Below are positions 54,901-63,183 of a DNA stretch of 64,000 nt, piece after piece. Below the pieces are notes generated by a model that did not search any database, was not told the origin of the DNA, and was given only the letters and a program-made list of their open reading frames with translations. Numbering within the stretch: the first letter of the stretch is position 1; every line of letters starts with the position of its first letter. The position numbers and the translations under genes were made by a program. Origin of the DNA: Brenneria izadpanahii. Its GTDB lineage: Bacteria; Pseudomonadota; Gammaproteobacteria; Enterobacterales; Enterobacteriaceae. The stretch is taken from the NCBI RefSeq assembly GCF_017569925.1, contig NZ_CP050854.1:4278001-4342000 (forward strand). The letters are read 5' to 3'.

Positions 54901-55504
54901 GGATCATGTGATGAGCCTGAGCGAAAACGTCAACGTGCTGGTATTGGATACCCAGTGTTATTCCAACACCGGCGGCCAACAATCGAAAGCGACGCCTCTG
55001 GGCGCCGTGACCAAATTCGGCGAAAAAGGCAAACGTAAAGCGCGTAAGGATCTCGGCATTAACGTCATGATGTACGGCCATGTTTACGTGGCGCAGATAT
55101 CGCTGGGCGCGCAGTTGAACCAGACGGTGAAAGCCATTCAAGAGGCGGAAGCCTGGCCGGGTCCGTCGCTGATTATCGCCTACAGCCCATGTGAAGAGCA
55201 CGGCTATGACCTGGCGTTCAGCCACGATCAGATGCGCCAGTTGACCGCCACCGGCTTCTGGCCGCTCTACCGTTTCGATCCGCGCCGTATCGAGGAAGGC
55301 AAACCGGCGCTGATGACGGATTCCCGTCCGCCGTCAACCAGCCTGAGCGAGACGCTGCTGCATGAACAGCGTTTCCGCCGCCTGAACAGTCAGATGCCGG
55401 AAGAGACCGCGCAACTTTACGAAGAGGCCGAAATCGATCTGCGCCGCCGTTATGATTTCCTGACTATGCTGGCGGGCAAAGCCGAGAAGACCCCGCAGGA
55501 GTAA
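51971..55504 (+). CDS. nifJ: Pyruvate:ferredoxin (flavodoxin) oxidoreductase
   Basis: A 1177-residue single-chain enzyme (homolog of E. coli YdbK) that turns pyruvate and CoA into acetyl-CoA and CO2, passing electrons to flavodoxin or ferredoxin. Visible parts: PFOR domain I (YPITPSSTMAEQAAAWS), the CoA-binding domain II region, two 4Fe-4S clusters (CTQCNHCVAACP and CTGCNLCVEVCP, about 690-760), a further cluster/TPP part CSGCGETPY, and GDGWAYDIGYGGLDH for thiamine diphosphate. Length is normal. The enzyme works in low oxygen and oxidative stress. Confidence 0.96.
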   Translation: MITTDGNNAVASVAWRTNEVIAIYPITPSSTMAEQAAAWSSDGDKNIWGDTPRVVEMQSEGGAIATVHGALQTGSLATSFTSSQGLLLMIPTLYKLAGELTPFVLHVAARTVATHSLSIFCDHSDVMAVRQTGCAMLCASNVQEAQDFALISQMASLNSRLPFIHFFDGFRTSHEINKIEPLSDDALRQLLPRQAIEDHRERALTPERPVIRGTASNPDTFFQAREATNPWYNAACQHVEQAMDEFAGVTGRQYRPFEYYGHPEATRIIVLMGSGVGTCEEVIDTLLTRGEKVGVVKVRLYRPFSAKHLLSAIPQTAKSIAVLDRTKEPGAVAEPLYLDVMTSLAEAFSAGERASMPRVIGGRYGLSSKEFTPQCVQAIFNELALANPRPRFTVGIYDDVTNLSLPLPDEHLPAGASLQALFYGLGSDGTVSAAKNSIKIVGNTTPMFVQGYFVYDSKKAGSLTVSHMRVGPHPINSAYLIDQADFVACHQWQFIDKYSMVERLKPGGVFLINSPYSSDDLWHRLPQEVQAGLNQRQARVYCINAAKIARECQLGARINTVMQMAFFHLSQILPSDVAVEKLRSAIATSYGSKGQELVERNWRALSATLEALEAVTLEAVNPDSPLRPPVVSDDAPDFVKTVTAAMLAGLGDTLPVSALPPDGTWPTGTTKWEKRNIAEAIPLWQPQLCTQCNHCVAACPHSAIRAKVVPAEAMESAPSSLQSLDVKARDMRGQKYVLQVAPEDCTGCNLCVEVCPAKDRQNPEIKAINMESRLDNLSVEKENFDFFMALPEMDRAKLERIDIRTSQLITPLFEYSGACSGCGETPYIKLLTQLYGNRLLVANATGCSSIYGGNLPTTPWTTDANGRGPAWANSLFEDNAEFGLGFRLSVDQHRQRAVRLLRELAPQLPDDLVAALQEESIAPELRRQQIEQLRMILADLNNEQARALSAEADHLVDKSIWLIGGDGWAYDIGYGGLDHVMSLSENVNVLVLDTQCYSNTGGQQSKATPLGAVTKFGEKGKRKARKDLGINVMMYGHVYVAQISLGAQLNQTVKAIQEAEAWPGPSLIIAYSPCEEHGYDLAFSHDQMRQLTATGFWPLYRFDPRRIEEGKPALMTDSRPPSTSLSETLLHEQRFRRLNSQMPEETAQLYEEAEIDLRRRYDFLTMLAGKAEKTPQE

Positions 55505-55552
55505 CGCGCCGGAAAGGCTATCTTTCAGCGCGTTGGCAAGCCTGCGGGTTCG

Positions 55553-55654
55553 TACCCCACCCCATCCCTCCCCTTCACAGGGGAGGGAGAAAACCCCCGC
55601 GTTTTTAATGCATTCGCTCCTCCCCCTGGCAAGGGGGAGGCTGGGAGGGGGTCA
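55553..55654. repeat. GC-rich palindromic intergenic repeat, copy 2
   Basis: Starts ACCCCACCCCATCCCTCCCC and ends GGGGGAGGCTGGGAGGGGGT, as copy 1 at 7123. It is about 20 bases longer in the loop, and both copies contain the TTCGCTCCTCCCC segment. It lies 49 bases after nifJ and 110 bases before the stop of the convergent MocR gene. Confidence 0.88.
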
Positions 55655-55764
55655 TAAATATCCCACTAATCCAATTATGCCCGCAAATCGGCCCACTACT
55701 CGCATCCTGCGCAGATGCCGGGCGTCTGGAGAAGCGGCTAACCAATCACCGGGGCGGCAGGCCC

Positions 55765-57096
55765 TCAGCGATAAATCCGGCTTATCGCGTCCGCCACCGT
55801 CTCTATCAGCTCTTCTTGCAACAGACAAACGCTCAACCGGATATACTGACCGTTTTTCGTGCCGAAACGTTCTCCCGGCTGCACGGCGACGCCATGGGCG
55901 GCCAGCGTGATCAACGCATAACGCTCCGACGGCACCGGCAACCAGATACACAGGCTGTCATTTTCCGGCACATAGATCCCCCGCCTCGCCAACGCATTCG
56001 CCAGCCATTGTCGTCTTTGGTGGTAAACCTGACGGGCATGCGCAATCCCCCGCTGCGTTTTCTCATCGGCCAGCAAAAAGCGCAACGCGCCTTGCAATAT
56101 CCGGCTGCTCCACCCGGCGCCGAAATTACGAAAGGACTGGATCTTGCCGATAACCTCCGCCGAACCGGATAGCACGGCCATGCGTAAATCGGGGCCGTAG
56201 GCTTTGGAATAGGAGCGGACATAAATGGTCTGCGCCGGATAATACGCTCCCATGCTCAACGCGGGATTGGAAGAGATCTCGCCGACGCCGTCATCTTCGA
56301 TAATCATCGTCATCGGGCTATCCGCCAGCAGTTCGGCCATCGCCTTCATACGCGACGGACTTACCGAACGGCCGGTGATCGAATGGGTTCTGGGCTGATA
56401 GATAAACGCGGCGGGTTTATGCTGCAACGCCTGTTTCAGCGCCTCGGCGACCGGCCCCTGTTCATCACATTCGACCGGAATGGCGTTGATGCCGATGTTG
56501 TCCAGCAAATCCAGCAGCCGCGCTGCCGTCGGGCTTTCAATCGCCACCGTGGAGCCGGGGAAGATCAGCGTCTGCAGCGTCAGGTTCACGCCGTCAAAAC
56601 CGCCTTCAGACGTCATAAACGCCTGCGCGGCATACGGCCAGTCCTGGCGCAGCCGCGCCTCCAGTTCGGGAATGATCGGCGTGCGTTGATAGCTATTTAA
56701 ATTCTTAACCTGAGCGCCATACAGCAGCGCCTCGCTCAGATCCGGCAGCAAATCAGGATCGGGCGCCGCCAAAGTGAGATCGGCAATAATCGTATCGCCG
56801 AAATTGCCGATCTTCTCAAAACGTTCCGGGCGGGGCGACGTCTGCTGGCCGGAAACCCACATCCCCGTTCTGCCGCGTCCCGCAATCACTTTCTGCCGCC
56901 GCAGTAGAGACCAGGCCGCCGAAATCGTCGCCGGACTCACGCCCAATGCTTCGGCCAGCTCCCTGACTGACGGCAGCTGCTTGCCGATTTCAATTTTGCC
57001 ATCCCGGATCAGCGCGGACATATCCATCGCAATGCCCCGGATACTGTGATTATGCAGCTGTTCCGCCAGCCAGTCGGTATCGATCGATTTGCTCAT
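55765..57096 (-). CDS. MocR-type regulator (GntR HTH + aminotransferase domain)
   Basis: 443 residues. N-terminal GntR winged HTH (LPSVRELAEALGVSPATISA) and a class I aminotransferase-like domain that binds PLP, with the lysine in RSYSKAYGPDLRM. The start at MSKSIDTDWLAEQL (57096) is preferred; the longer frame adds a hydrophobic tail through the promoter. It is divergent from the solute-binding/nitrilase/ABC operon, so it is the likely regulator of that operon, using an amino compound or PLP state as signal. Confidence 0.9.
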   Translation of the reverse strand: MSKSIDTDWLAEQLHNHSIRGIAMDMSALIRDGKIEIGKQLPSVRELAEALGVSPATISAAWSLLRRQKVIAGRGRTGMWVSGQQTSPRPERFEKIGNFGDTIIADLTLAAPDPDLLPDLSEALLYGAQVKNLNSYQRTPIIPELEARLRQDWPYAAQAFMTSEGGFDGVNLTLQTLIFPGSTVAIESPTAARLLDLLDNIGINAIPVECDEQGPVAEALKQALQHKPAAFIYQPRTHSITGRSVSPSRMKAMAELLADSPMTMIIEDDGVGEISSNPALSMGAYYPAQTIYVRSYSKAYGPDLRMAVLSGSAEVIGKIQSFRNFGAGWSSRILQGALRFLLADEKTQRGIAHARQVYHQRRQWLANALARRGIYVPENDSLCIWLPVPSERYALITLAAHGVAVQPGERFGTKNGQYIRLSVCLLQEELIETVADAISRIYR

Positions 57097-57238
57097 AAAT
57101 AATATTTTGTACAATAACAAAAATATCATTGTACACATATAAACAACGATCTAGTATCAAAAAAACGCACATTATGTGCAAATGTCAGACATCTTTTTTA
57201 TATGCGAGCTATCGCGCCTTCACCAGGGAAACAACACG

Positions 57239-58219
57239 TTGACTATAACGATTAGATTGGCAGTGAGGGATTGGGATTACATCACCCCGCTTGCCTTGGG
57301 CGACATAAAACCAGAAGGGTTTGAACTAAAAATAGATCGAGTCGGTACGCTGCCAGACAACCTGGCGACCAGCAGTCAGTACGATGCGGGCGAAGTCTCA
57401 TTCAGCCGCTATGCGCAAAGCCGCGCCCGTGGCGATGAGAGTTTGGTCGCCCTGCCCCACTTTCTTATGCGCGGTTTCCGGCAGCGCTGCATTCTGACCA
57501 CGCAGGACAGCCCGCTGACCGAGTTATCGCAGCTGGCGGGCAAGCGCATCGGCCTGACGGGTTGGCAGGATTCCGGCAACACCTGGACGCGGGCGCTGCT
57601 GCGTCGTGAAGGCATCGGCAATGACGATGCCTACTGGTATGTCGGCCGCTTGACGGACGCGCACCCCATCGTCGATCGTCTGGGCGGGTTCGGCCGGCCG
57701 GGGCGGATAGAAGCCGCGCCGGGCGAGCAACCGTTGATCACGCTGCTGAAGAACGGCGGTCTGGATGCCATTTTCACGCCTTTCATGCCGGAAGGATTTT
57801 TTAACGGCGATTCAGGCTTAAGGCAGTTGCAACCCGATTTTCGCCAGGCGGAAATCGACTACTTCCATCAGGTCGGCTATGTTCCCGGCATGCATGTGCT
57901 GGCGATGAAGCCCGCCCTGGCGGCCGAACATCCCTGGTTGCCCCAGGCTCTCAGCAACGTGATCGACCAATCATATAAGGTGTGGATGGGCAAACGCATT
58001 AAATACGCCGATACCACCCCGTGGCTGTTGGACGACCTGCGCAGAACCGCCCAGGATTTACCCGCTCACTGGAACGATAATGGCTTTGAGATCAATAAAA
58101 ACATGATTGCCGATTTTGCCAGTGAACTACATTTACAAGGGATCACCGCTAACCGCCTGACTCCGGAAGCGCTATTCCCATGGGCGTCCTCTTTTTCGTC
58201 TACAGACAAGAAGGATTGA
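57239..58219 (+). CDS. Solute-binding-fold protein, 4,5-dihydroxyphthalate decarboxylase/NMT1-like
   Basis: About 326 residues. The fold is that of periplasmic binding proteins (IRLAVRDWDYITPLALGDIK, GKRIGLTGWQDSGNTWTRAL, YFHQVGYVPGMHVLAMKPAL), close to proteins annotated as 4,5-dihydroxyphthalate decarboxylase. There is no signal peptide if the TTG at 57239 is the start, which I prefer because AGGG lies 10 bases before it; an ATG at 57176 would add a hydrophobic leader, which cannot be ruled out. It heads an operon, with the nitrilase gene starting 1 base after its stop. Confidence 0.75.
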   Translation: MTITIRLAVRDWDYITPLALGDIKPEGFELKIDRVGTLPDNLATSSQYDAGEVSFSRYAQSRARGDESLVALPHFLMRGFRQRCILTTQDSPLTELSQLAGKRIGLTGWQDSGNTWTRALLRREGIGNDDAYWYVGRLTDAHPIVDRLGGFGRPGRIEAAPGEQPLITLLKNGGLDAIFTPFMPEGFFNGDSGLRQLQPDFRQAEIDYFHQVGYVPGMHVLAMKPALAAEHPWLPQALSNVIDQSYKVWMGKRIKYADTTPWLLDDLRRTAQDLPAHWNDNGFEINKNMIADFASELHLQGITANRLTPEALFPWASSFSSTDKKD

Positions 58220-58220
58220 T

Positions 58221-59015
58221 ATGAAAGTCGCACTTGGTCAATTTGCCGTCGATCGTGAATGGCAAAACAACGTTGTCATCGCGCTGAAGCTGATGGCGGA
58301 CGCGCAACAGGCGGGCGCCGATCTGCTGGTGCTGCCGGAAGGCGTCCTGGCGCGCGATATCACCAATCCCAAACTGGTGTTAACCGCCGCTCAGCCGTTG
58401 GACGGTCCTTTCATCAGCCAACTGCTTGCCGCCAGCAAAGGCAATCAGATGACCACGATGATGTGTATCCATGTGCCGAACGGTAAAGAAAAAGTCTGGA
58501 ACGTGCTCATTGCGATTCGTAACGGCGAAATTATCGCCCAGTACAAGAAACTGCATCTGTACGACGCGTTTTCCATGCAGGAATCAGAAAACGTCACTCC
58601 CGGCGATGAAGTGCCGCCGTTGGTCGAGGTCGCGGGTTTGAAGATCGGCCTGATGACCTGTTATGACGTGCGTTTCCCCGAACTGGCGCGCCGTCTGGTG
58701 CTGGATGGCGCGCAGGTGCTGGTGCTGCCTGCCGCCTGGGTGAAAGGGCCGCTGAAAGAGACCCACTGGGAACTGCTGGTTCGCGCGCGCGCGCTGGAAA
58801 ATACCGCTTATGTCGTCGCGGTCGGCGAATGCGGCGTGAGAAATATCGGCAACAGCATGGTCGTCGATCCGCTGGGCGTGGTGGTGGTTCAGGCTCCGGA
58901 AGTACCGGCGCTGGTCTACGCCGATGTCGATCCCGAACGGCTTTCTTATGCGCGGGAAATCTTACCCTCGCTGGCCAATCGCCGTTTTGCCGCGCCGCGC
59001 CTGCCGAACGAGTAA
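58221..59015 (+). CDS. Nitrilase-superfamily amidase (YbeM/NIT1-like)
   Basis: 264 residues with the complete catalytic triad of carbon-nitrogen hydrolases: Glu40 in LLVLPEGV, Lys110 in YKKLHLYD and Cys147 in MTCYDVRFPEL. It resembles the deaminated-glutathione amidase branch (YbeM/Nit1) and omega-amidases, which hydrolyse small alpha-keto amides. The gene is coupled to the binding protein before it and followed by an amino-acid ABC system, so its substrate is probably an imported amide. Confidence 0.88.
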   Translation: MKVALGQFAVDREWQNNVVIALKLMADAQQAGADLLVLPEGVLARDITNPKLVLTAAQPLDGPFISQLLAASKGNQMTTMMCIHVPNGKEKVWNVLIAIRNGEIIAQYKKLHLYDAFSMQESENVTPGDEVPPLVEVAGLKIGLMTCYDVRFPELARRLVLDGAQVLVLPAAWVKGPLKETHWELLVRARALENTAYVVAVGECGVRNIGNSMVVDPLGVVVVQAPEVPALVYADVDPERLSYAREILPSLANRRFAAPRLPNE

Positions 59016-59096
59016 TGGAGTTTTATATTCTATTTATAGGAACGTTATCAACACGACACGCAGCCTGCTTTTCATGAGGGCGAAGGAGATTGAGCA

Positions 59097-59990
59097 ATGA
59101 AAATGAAACGATTGGGGCAGACCGCACTGCTAACAGGATTACTCTTTTCCGCCGGCGCGTTTGCCGCGGAGACTCCTGAGATCGCCCCCCAGCAGGTGAA
59201 TGAAAATCTGCATTCCCGTTTACCGGACGCAATTAAAACATCCGGCGTGCTTAAGGCAGTGAACAACGGTTCATTTCCTCCGTATGAAATTGTGAGCGGC
59301 ACGCACTCTCTGGAAGGCGCCAGCGCCGATCTGGCGAAAGCGTTGGGCGAAGTGCTGGGCGTAAAAATCGAACATGCCTCCGTCAGCGGCTTATCCAGCC
59401 TGCTGAGCGGCATTCAGTCCGGCCGTTATCAGTTCGCCATGGGGCCGATTGGCGATTTCCCCGCTCGTCAGGAAAAAAATGATTTCGTCGATTTCGTGCG
59501 TGAGTTCGTCGTGTTCGCCGTGCGTTCCGGCAATCCGGAAAAAATCAATACGCTGGAAGACACCTGCGGCAAACGTATTGCCGTGATGTCCGGCGGCTCG
59601 GCGGAACAGGTGATAGTGAAACAATCCAAATCCTGTACCGACGCAGGCAAACCGGCGGTGGCGATCCAGTCTTATACCGATCAGCCGACCTCTATTCTGT
59701 CAGTCCGTTCAGGCCGGGCCGATGCGTTCTTCTCTTCACAGGCGCCGCTCACCTACTTTGTCGATCAGACCAACGGACAGCTGGAACTATCCGGCACCGG
59801 CCAGCACAACGGCTTTAGCGATCTGTATCAAGGTTCGGTATTCGCCAAAGACTCTCCGCTGGTTCCCATCGTCCAGGAAGCCTATCAGCAGTTGTTCGAT
59901 AACGGCACCTACGCCGCCATCATGAAAAAGTGGCATCTGGAAGGAAACATGCTGCCGGCGCCCGGCACTAACCTGGCGGGAAAACAGTAA
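59097..59990 (+). CDS. Amino-acid ABC transporter, periplasmic binding protein
   Basis: 297 residues: Sec signal peptide (LLTGLLFSAGAFA, cut before AETPE) and an SBP_bac_3 domain (SGVLKAVNNGSFPPYEIVSG, SFSRYQFAMGPIGDF-like segment SGRYQFAMGPIGDFPARQEK). The Arg for the ligand carboxylate lies in the FPARQEKN region. It supplies the permease and ATPase at 60294-62055, which follow after a 300-base gap with a hairpin. Confidence 0.92.
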   Translation: MKMKRLGQTALLTGLLFSAGAFAAETPEIAPQQVNENLHSRLPDAIKTSGVLKAVNNGSFPPYEIVSGTHSLEGASADLAKALGEVLGVKIEHASVSGLSSLLSGIQSGRYQFAMGPIGDFPARQEKNDFVDFVREFVVFAVRSGNPEKINTLEDTCGKRIAVMSGGSAEQVIVKQSKSCTDAGKPAVAIQSYTDQPTSILSVRSGRADAFFSSQAPLTYFVDQTNGQLELSGTGQHNGFSDLYQGSVFAKDSPLVPIVQEAYQQLFDNGTYAAIMKKWHLEGNMLPAPGTNLAGKQ

Positions 59991-60200
59991 CGCTGTCGCA
60001 GCCTTTCTGACCGACGGCGATGTGACCGCTAAATGCCGCTCCGGCTTTGGGTTGCATTGCCGTTATGCCTACAGGATCCTGCCCGTTTGGCAAGAGATCC
60101 GGCTAATATCAACATGTTATTTACGAACCGCTTTCGCCTGCGCGGCGATGGGGATAACCGCGGCCGATAAGCGCCATCGCTCGCGGACAACCGTTTCGTC

Positions 60201-60225
60201 AGGCGGCCGTTTTAAAAGGCCGCCT
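60201..60225 (+). other. Hairpin between binding-protein and permease genes
   Basis: AGGCGGCC and GGCCGCCT enclose GTTTTAAAA, followed by TATCG without a T run. Such intercistronic stems after a binding-protein gene often let more of that gene's mRNA survive than of the membrane genes; this is inference. Confidence 0.6.
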
Positions 60226-60293
60226 TATCGGAAATGCCGCTATTCTGAAATAGTAATCCGTTTGGCGAACCATCGATTTGGAAAAGCATCGTT

Positions 60294-61253
60294 ATGAACC
60301 ATAACGTCAACGACAAGGGGTATTCTTCTACTGTGGATGCGCTGAGAAATGTTGCCAGAGCCCAGGCCCCCAGCCGCCTAAAGCATAGGCTGTCGTGGGG
60401 CTTCACGCTGATCATCGCGCTTTACGTCATATGGTCGGTCAGCACCAATAAAAACTTCGAGTGGCCCGTGGTTTATCAGTGGTTCACTGAAAAAACCATT
60501 ATGGAGGGGTTAAGCGTTACCCTGGGACTGACGGTGGTTTCCATGGCGATCGGCGTGGCGCTGGGCCTGCTGCTGGCGATAGCCCGCTTGTCCAATAATG
60601 TGCTGCTGCGCGGACTCTCCGGCCTCTATATCTGGTTTTTCCGCGGCACCCCGCTGCTGGTGCAGCTTATTTTCTGGTATAACCTGTCCACCCTGTTTCC
60701 CCGCGTATCGCTGGGCATTCCGTTTGGTCCGGAGTGGATAAGCTGGAACACCAACGACCTGATCACGCCGCTGACGGCGGCGATCGCCGGGCTGGCGCTG
60801 AACGAAGCCGCCTATATGGCGGAAATCATCCGCGGCGGGCTGTTGTCCGTGGATAACGGCCAGGTGGAAACCACCCAGGCCTTCGGCATGAGCCGCAGCC
60901 GCGCGCTGCGCCGCATCATCATTCCCCAGGCGATGCGCGCCATTGTGCCGCCGACCGGCAACCAGTTAATCAGCATGATCAAGGCGACGTCGCTGGTGAG
61001 CGTGATTGCGATGGGCGATCTGCTCTACTCGGTACAGGCTATCTATAACCGTACGTTTGAAGTGATCCCGATGCTGATGGTCGCGGTTATCTGGTATTTA
61101 TTTATCACCTCGCTGCTGAACGTCGGCCAATCCGCCATTGAACGTTACTATTCCCGCGGCGTTCGCCGCCCGGCGTCGGAAACCCGTCGTACCGCGCCGG
61201 CAAAAGCGGCCCCGTTGAACGATGCGATCGGTAAGGACCAGCCTCATGACTAA
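60294..61253 (+). CDS. Amino-acid ABC transporter permease
   Basis: 319 residues, five or more transmembrane helices. It has a leading basic region, the HisMQ-type [20 protein letters not shown], the [13 protein letters not shown] segment and the ATPase-docking loop [21 protein letters not shown] single permease gene suggests a homodimer or fused function. The last eight bases overlap the ATPase start (ATGACTAA). Confidence 0.92.
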   Translation: MNHNVNDKGYSSTVDALRNVARAQAPSRLKHRLSWGFTLIIALYVIWSVSTNKNFEWPVVYQWFTEKTIMEGLSVTLGLTVVSMAIGVALGLLLAIARLSNNVLLRGLSGLYIWFFRGTPLLVQLIFWYNLSTLFPRVSLGIPFGPEWISWNTNDLITPLTAAIAGLALNEAAYMAEIIRGGLLSVDNGQVETTQAFGMSRSRALRRIIIPQAMRAIVPPTGNQLISMIKATSLVSVIAMGDLLYSVQAIYNRTFEVIPMLMVAVIWYLFITSLLNVGQSAIERYYSRGVRRPASETRRTAPAKAAPLNDAIGKDQPHD

Positions 61254-62055
61254 ACTTCATCATCTATCCGCCGAGGAAACCGTTTTGACCGAGGATCGGC
61301 CGTTGGTCAGAGCGCGTAATGTTCACAAGCACTTTGGCGATAACCACGTGTTGCGCGGGATCGATTTAGACGTTCACTCCGGTGAAGTGGTGGTGATTTT
61401 AGGGCCGTCAGGTTCGGGGAAGTCGACTTTCCTGCGCTGTATCAACCATCTGGAAGAGATGGATGAAGGCTATATCATGATGGGCGACGAACAAATCGGT
61501 TATCAACTGCGGGGCGAGAAACTCTATCCGCTGTCATCCCGTGAGATAGCCCGTCAGCGCAGCGAAATTGGTATGGTTTTTCAACAGTTTAACCTTTACC
61601 CCCACATGACCGTGCTGCAAAACATCATCGAAGCGCCGATCGGCGTCCATAAGCAAAACCGCCAGCAGGCGCGGGCCTATGCGCTGGAACTGCTCGAACG
61701 CGTCGGGCTAAGCCATAAAGCGGACGCCTATCCCCGCCATCTGTCCGGCGGACAACAGCAGCGCGTCGCCATCGCGCGGGCGCTGGCTATCCGCCCCAAA
61801 CTGATGCTGTTTGATGAGCCGACCTCGGCGCTGGATCCGGAACTGGTGGGCGAAGTGTTATCCACCATGAAAGATCTGGCGGTGCAGGGGTTAACCATGA
61901 TTGTGGTGACGCATGAAATCGGCTTTGCCAAGGAGGCGGCGGATCGGGTGGTGTTTATGGATCAGGGCGTGGTGGTGGAACACGGGCGGCCGGAAGATAT
62001 TTTGGTCAATCCGCAGCATCCGCGCACCCAGGCATTTCTCAGCCGTTTTATTTAG
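61246..62055 (+). CDS. Amino-acid ABC transporter ATP-binding protein
   Basis: 269 residues. Walker [10 protein letters not shown], signature [19 protein letters not shown], Walker [17 protein letters not shown] and the switch His in [15 protein letters not shown]. The ATG at 61246 overlaps the permease stop; the longer frame from 61222 is permease sequence. It is related to the ATPase at 642 but not identical, so two amino-acid systems of this type lie 60 kb apart. Confidence 0.93.
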   Translation: MTKLHHLSAEETVLTEDRPLVRARNVHKHFGDNHVLRGIDLDVHSGEVVVILGPSGSGKSTFLRCINHLEEMDEGYIMMGDEQIGYQLRGEKLYPLSSREIARQRSEIGMVFQQFNLYPHMTVLQNIIEAPIGVHKQNRQQARAYALELLERVGLSHKADAYPRHLSGGQQQRVAIARALAIRPKLMLFDEPTSALDPELVGEVLSTMKDLAVQGLTMIVVTHEIGFAKEAADRVVFMDQGVVVEHGRPEDILVNPQHPRTQAFLSRFI

Positions 62056-62100
62056 CCGCCGGCCGAACACGCCGTGGCGGCGCGGCGTGTTCGAATTGGC

Positions 62101-63141
62101 TTAACCGGCGATGGATGAGCGCCATTTTTTCGGCGACGCGCCGTACCAGCGGTGAAAAGCGCGCGACAGCACGCTGACCTCCGCATACCCCAGCAGAGCG
62201 GAAAGTTCGGAAATGCTCACCTGACGCTGCTCTAAATAATAAACGGCCAGCTCGCGCCGGGTGCTTTCGATCATATCCTTAAAACTTACCCCGTACTCGG
62301 CCAAACGGCGTTGCAGCGTCCAGCTCGGCATTTTCAGCCTTTTGGCGATGGTGTCCAAACGGGGATTTCCGGTCGCCAGCAAGGTAATGAGCTCGCTTTT
62401 CACCTCGCTCACCAGATTGACCGCGGATTGATTTTGTTCCCCGACGATCTCCAGACTGTGCCGGACAACGTTAAACAGATAGTCATTACATTCGGGCATT
62501 GGCCGGTTCATCACCTCGCGGGAGAAAAAAATGGCGTTTTGCGGTTTTTGAAAGTAAACCACACAGCCGAAAAGCTGCAAGTGCGCGCGTTTGGCGCGCG
62601 GAGCTTTATGCTCAAAATAGACTTTGGCGGGCGACCAATCGTTTCCCAACACGTGGCGCATGATATTGAGAAATATCATCATGGACAGCTCCGCGTTCTG
62701 CCGCCGGTCGATGACGACGGCGTCATCGACGCGGTATTCCAGACGGTAGCCGTCCGGCTGTTGGCTTAATCGCAGTTCGCTATTCTGCTGATGCAGCGGA
62801 AAATAGCGCGCAAGATTCGTCAGCGCCTGACCAAGCGTCCGGGACGATAAGCACAGATATCCCAATAGCCCCAACTGCTGGGGGAGAAACTGAGCGCCGA
62901 ACATCAGGCCGAAATTCTCATTGCCGGTCTGTTTGGCCGCCTCGTTGACCGCCTGGCAATAGCGGCCAAAGGAGATCGGCTGGTTGGGCTTCTTAAGCAA
63001 TTCGCTCTTCAGACCGGCCCGCGCCAATACGCCGGCCGCATCAGCGCCCTGTTGTTCAATAAAGCGCTCCAATCCTTCCATCATCGTCGCTAATACAGTC
63101 GCTTCAACAACGCCTTCTGGCTGTATCGCATAGGATCGCAT
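62101..63141 (-). CDS. AraC-family regulator (Arabinose_bd type)
   Basis: 346 residues. The N-terminal ligand-binding domain is of the OruR/ArgR-like 'Arabinose_bd' kind (FGRYCQAVNEAAKQTGNENF, GLLGYLCLSSRTLGQALTNL). The C-terminal double HTH reads SISELSALLGYAEVSVLSRA, FHRWYGASPKKWR. It lies between the ABC operon (convergent) and the MmgE/PrpD gene on its own strand, so it probably regulates one of them. Confidence 0.9.
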   Translation of the reverse strand: MRSYAIQPEGVVEATVLATMMEGLERFIEQQGADAAGVLARAGLKSELLKKPNQPISFGRYCQAVNEAAKQTGNENFGLMFGAQFLPQQLGLLGYLCLSSRTLGQALTNLARYFPLHQQNSELRLSQQPDGYRLEYRVDDAVVIDRRQNAELSMMIFLNIMRHVLGNDWSPAKVYFEHKAPRAKRAHLQLFGCVVYFQKPQNAIFFSREVMNRPMPECNDYLFNVVRHSLEIVGEQNQSAVNLVSEVKSELITLLATGNPRLDTIAKRLKMPSWTLQRRLAEYGVSFKDMIESTRRELAVYYLEQRQVSISELSALLGYAEVSVLSRAFHRWYGASPKKWRSSIAG

Positions 63142-63183
63142 CAGAGATCTCCTTAACTGCCTGCTTAGTGTGAATAGTGAGTC

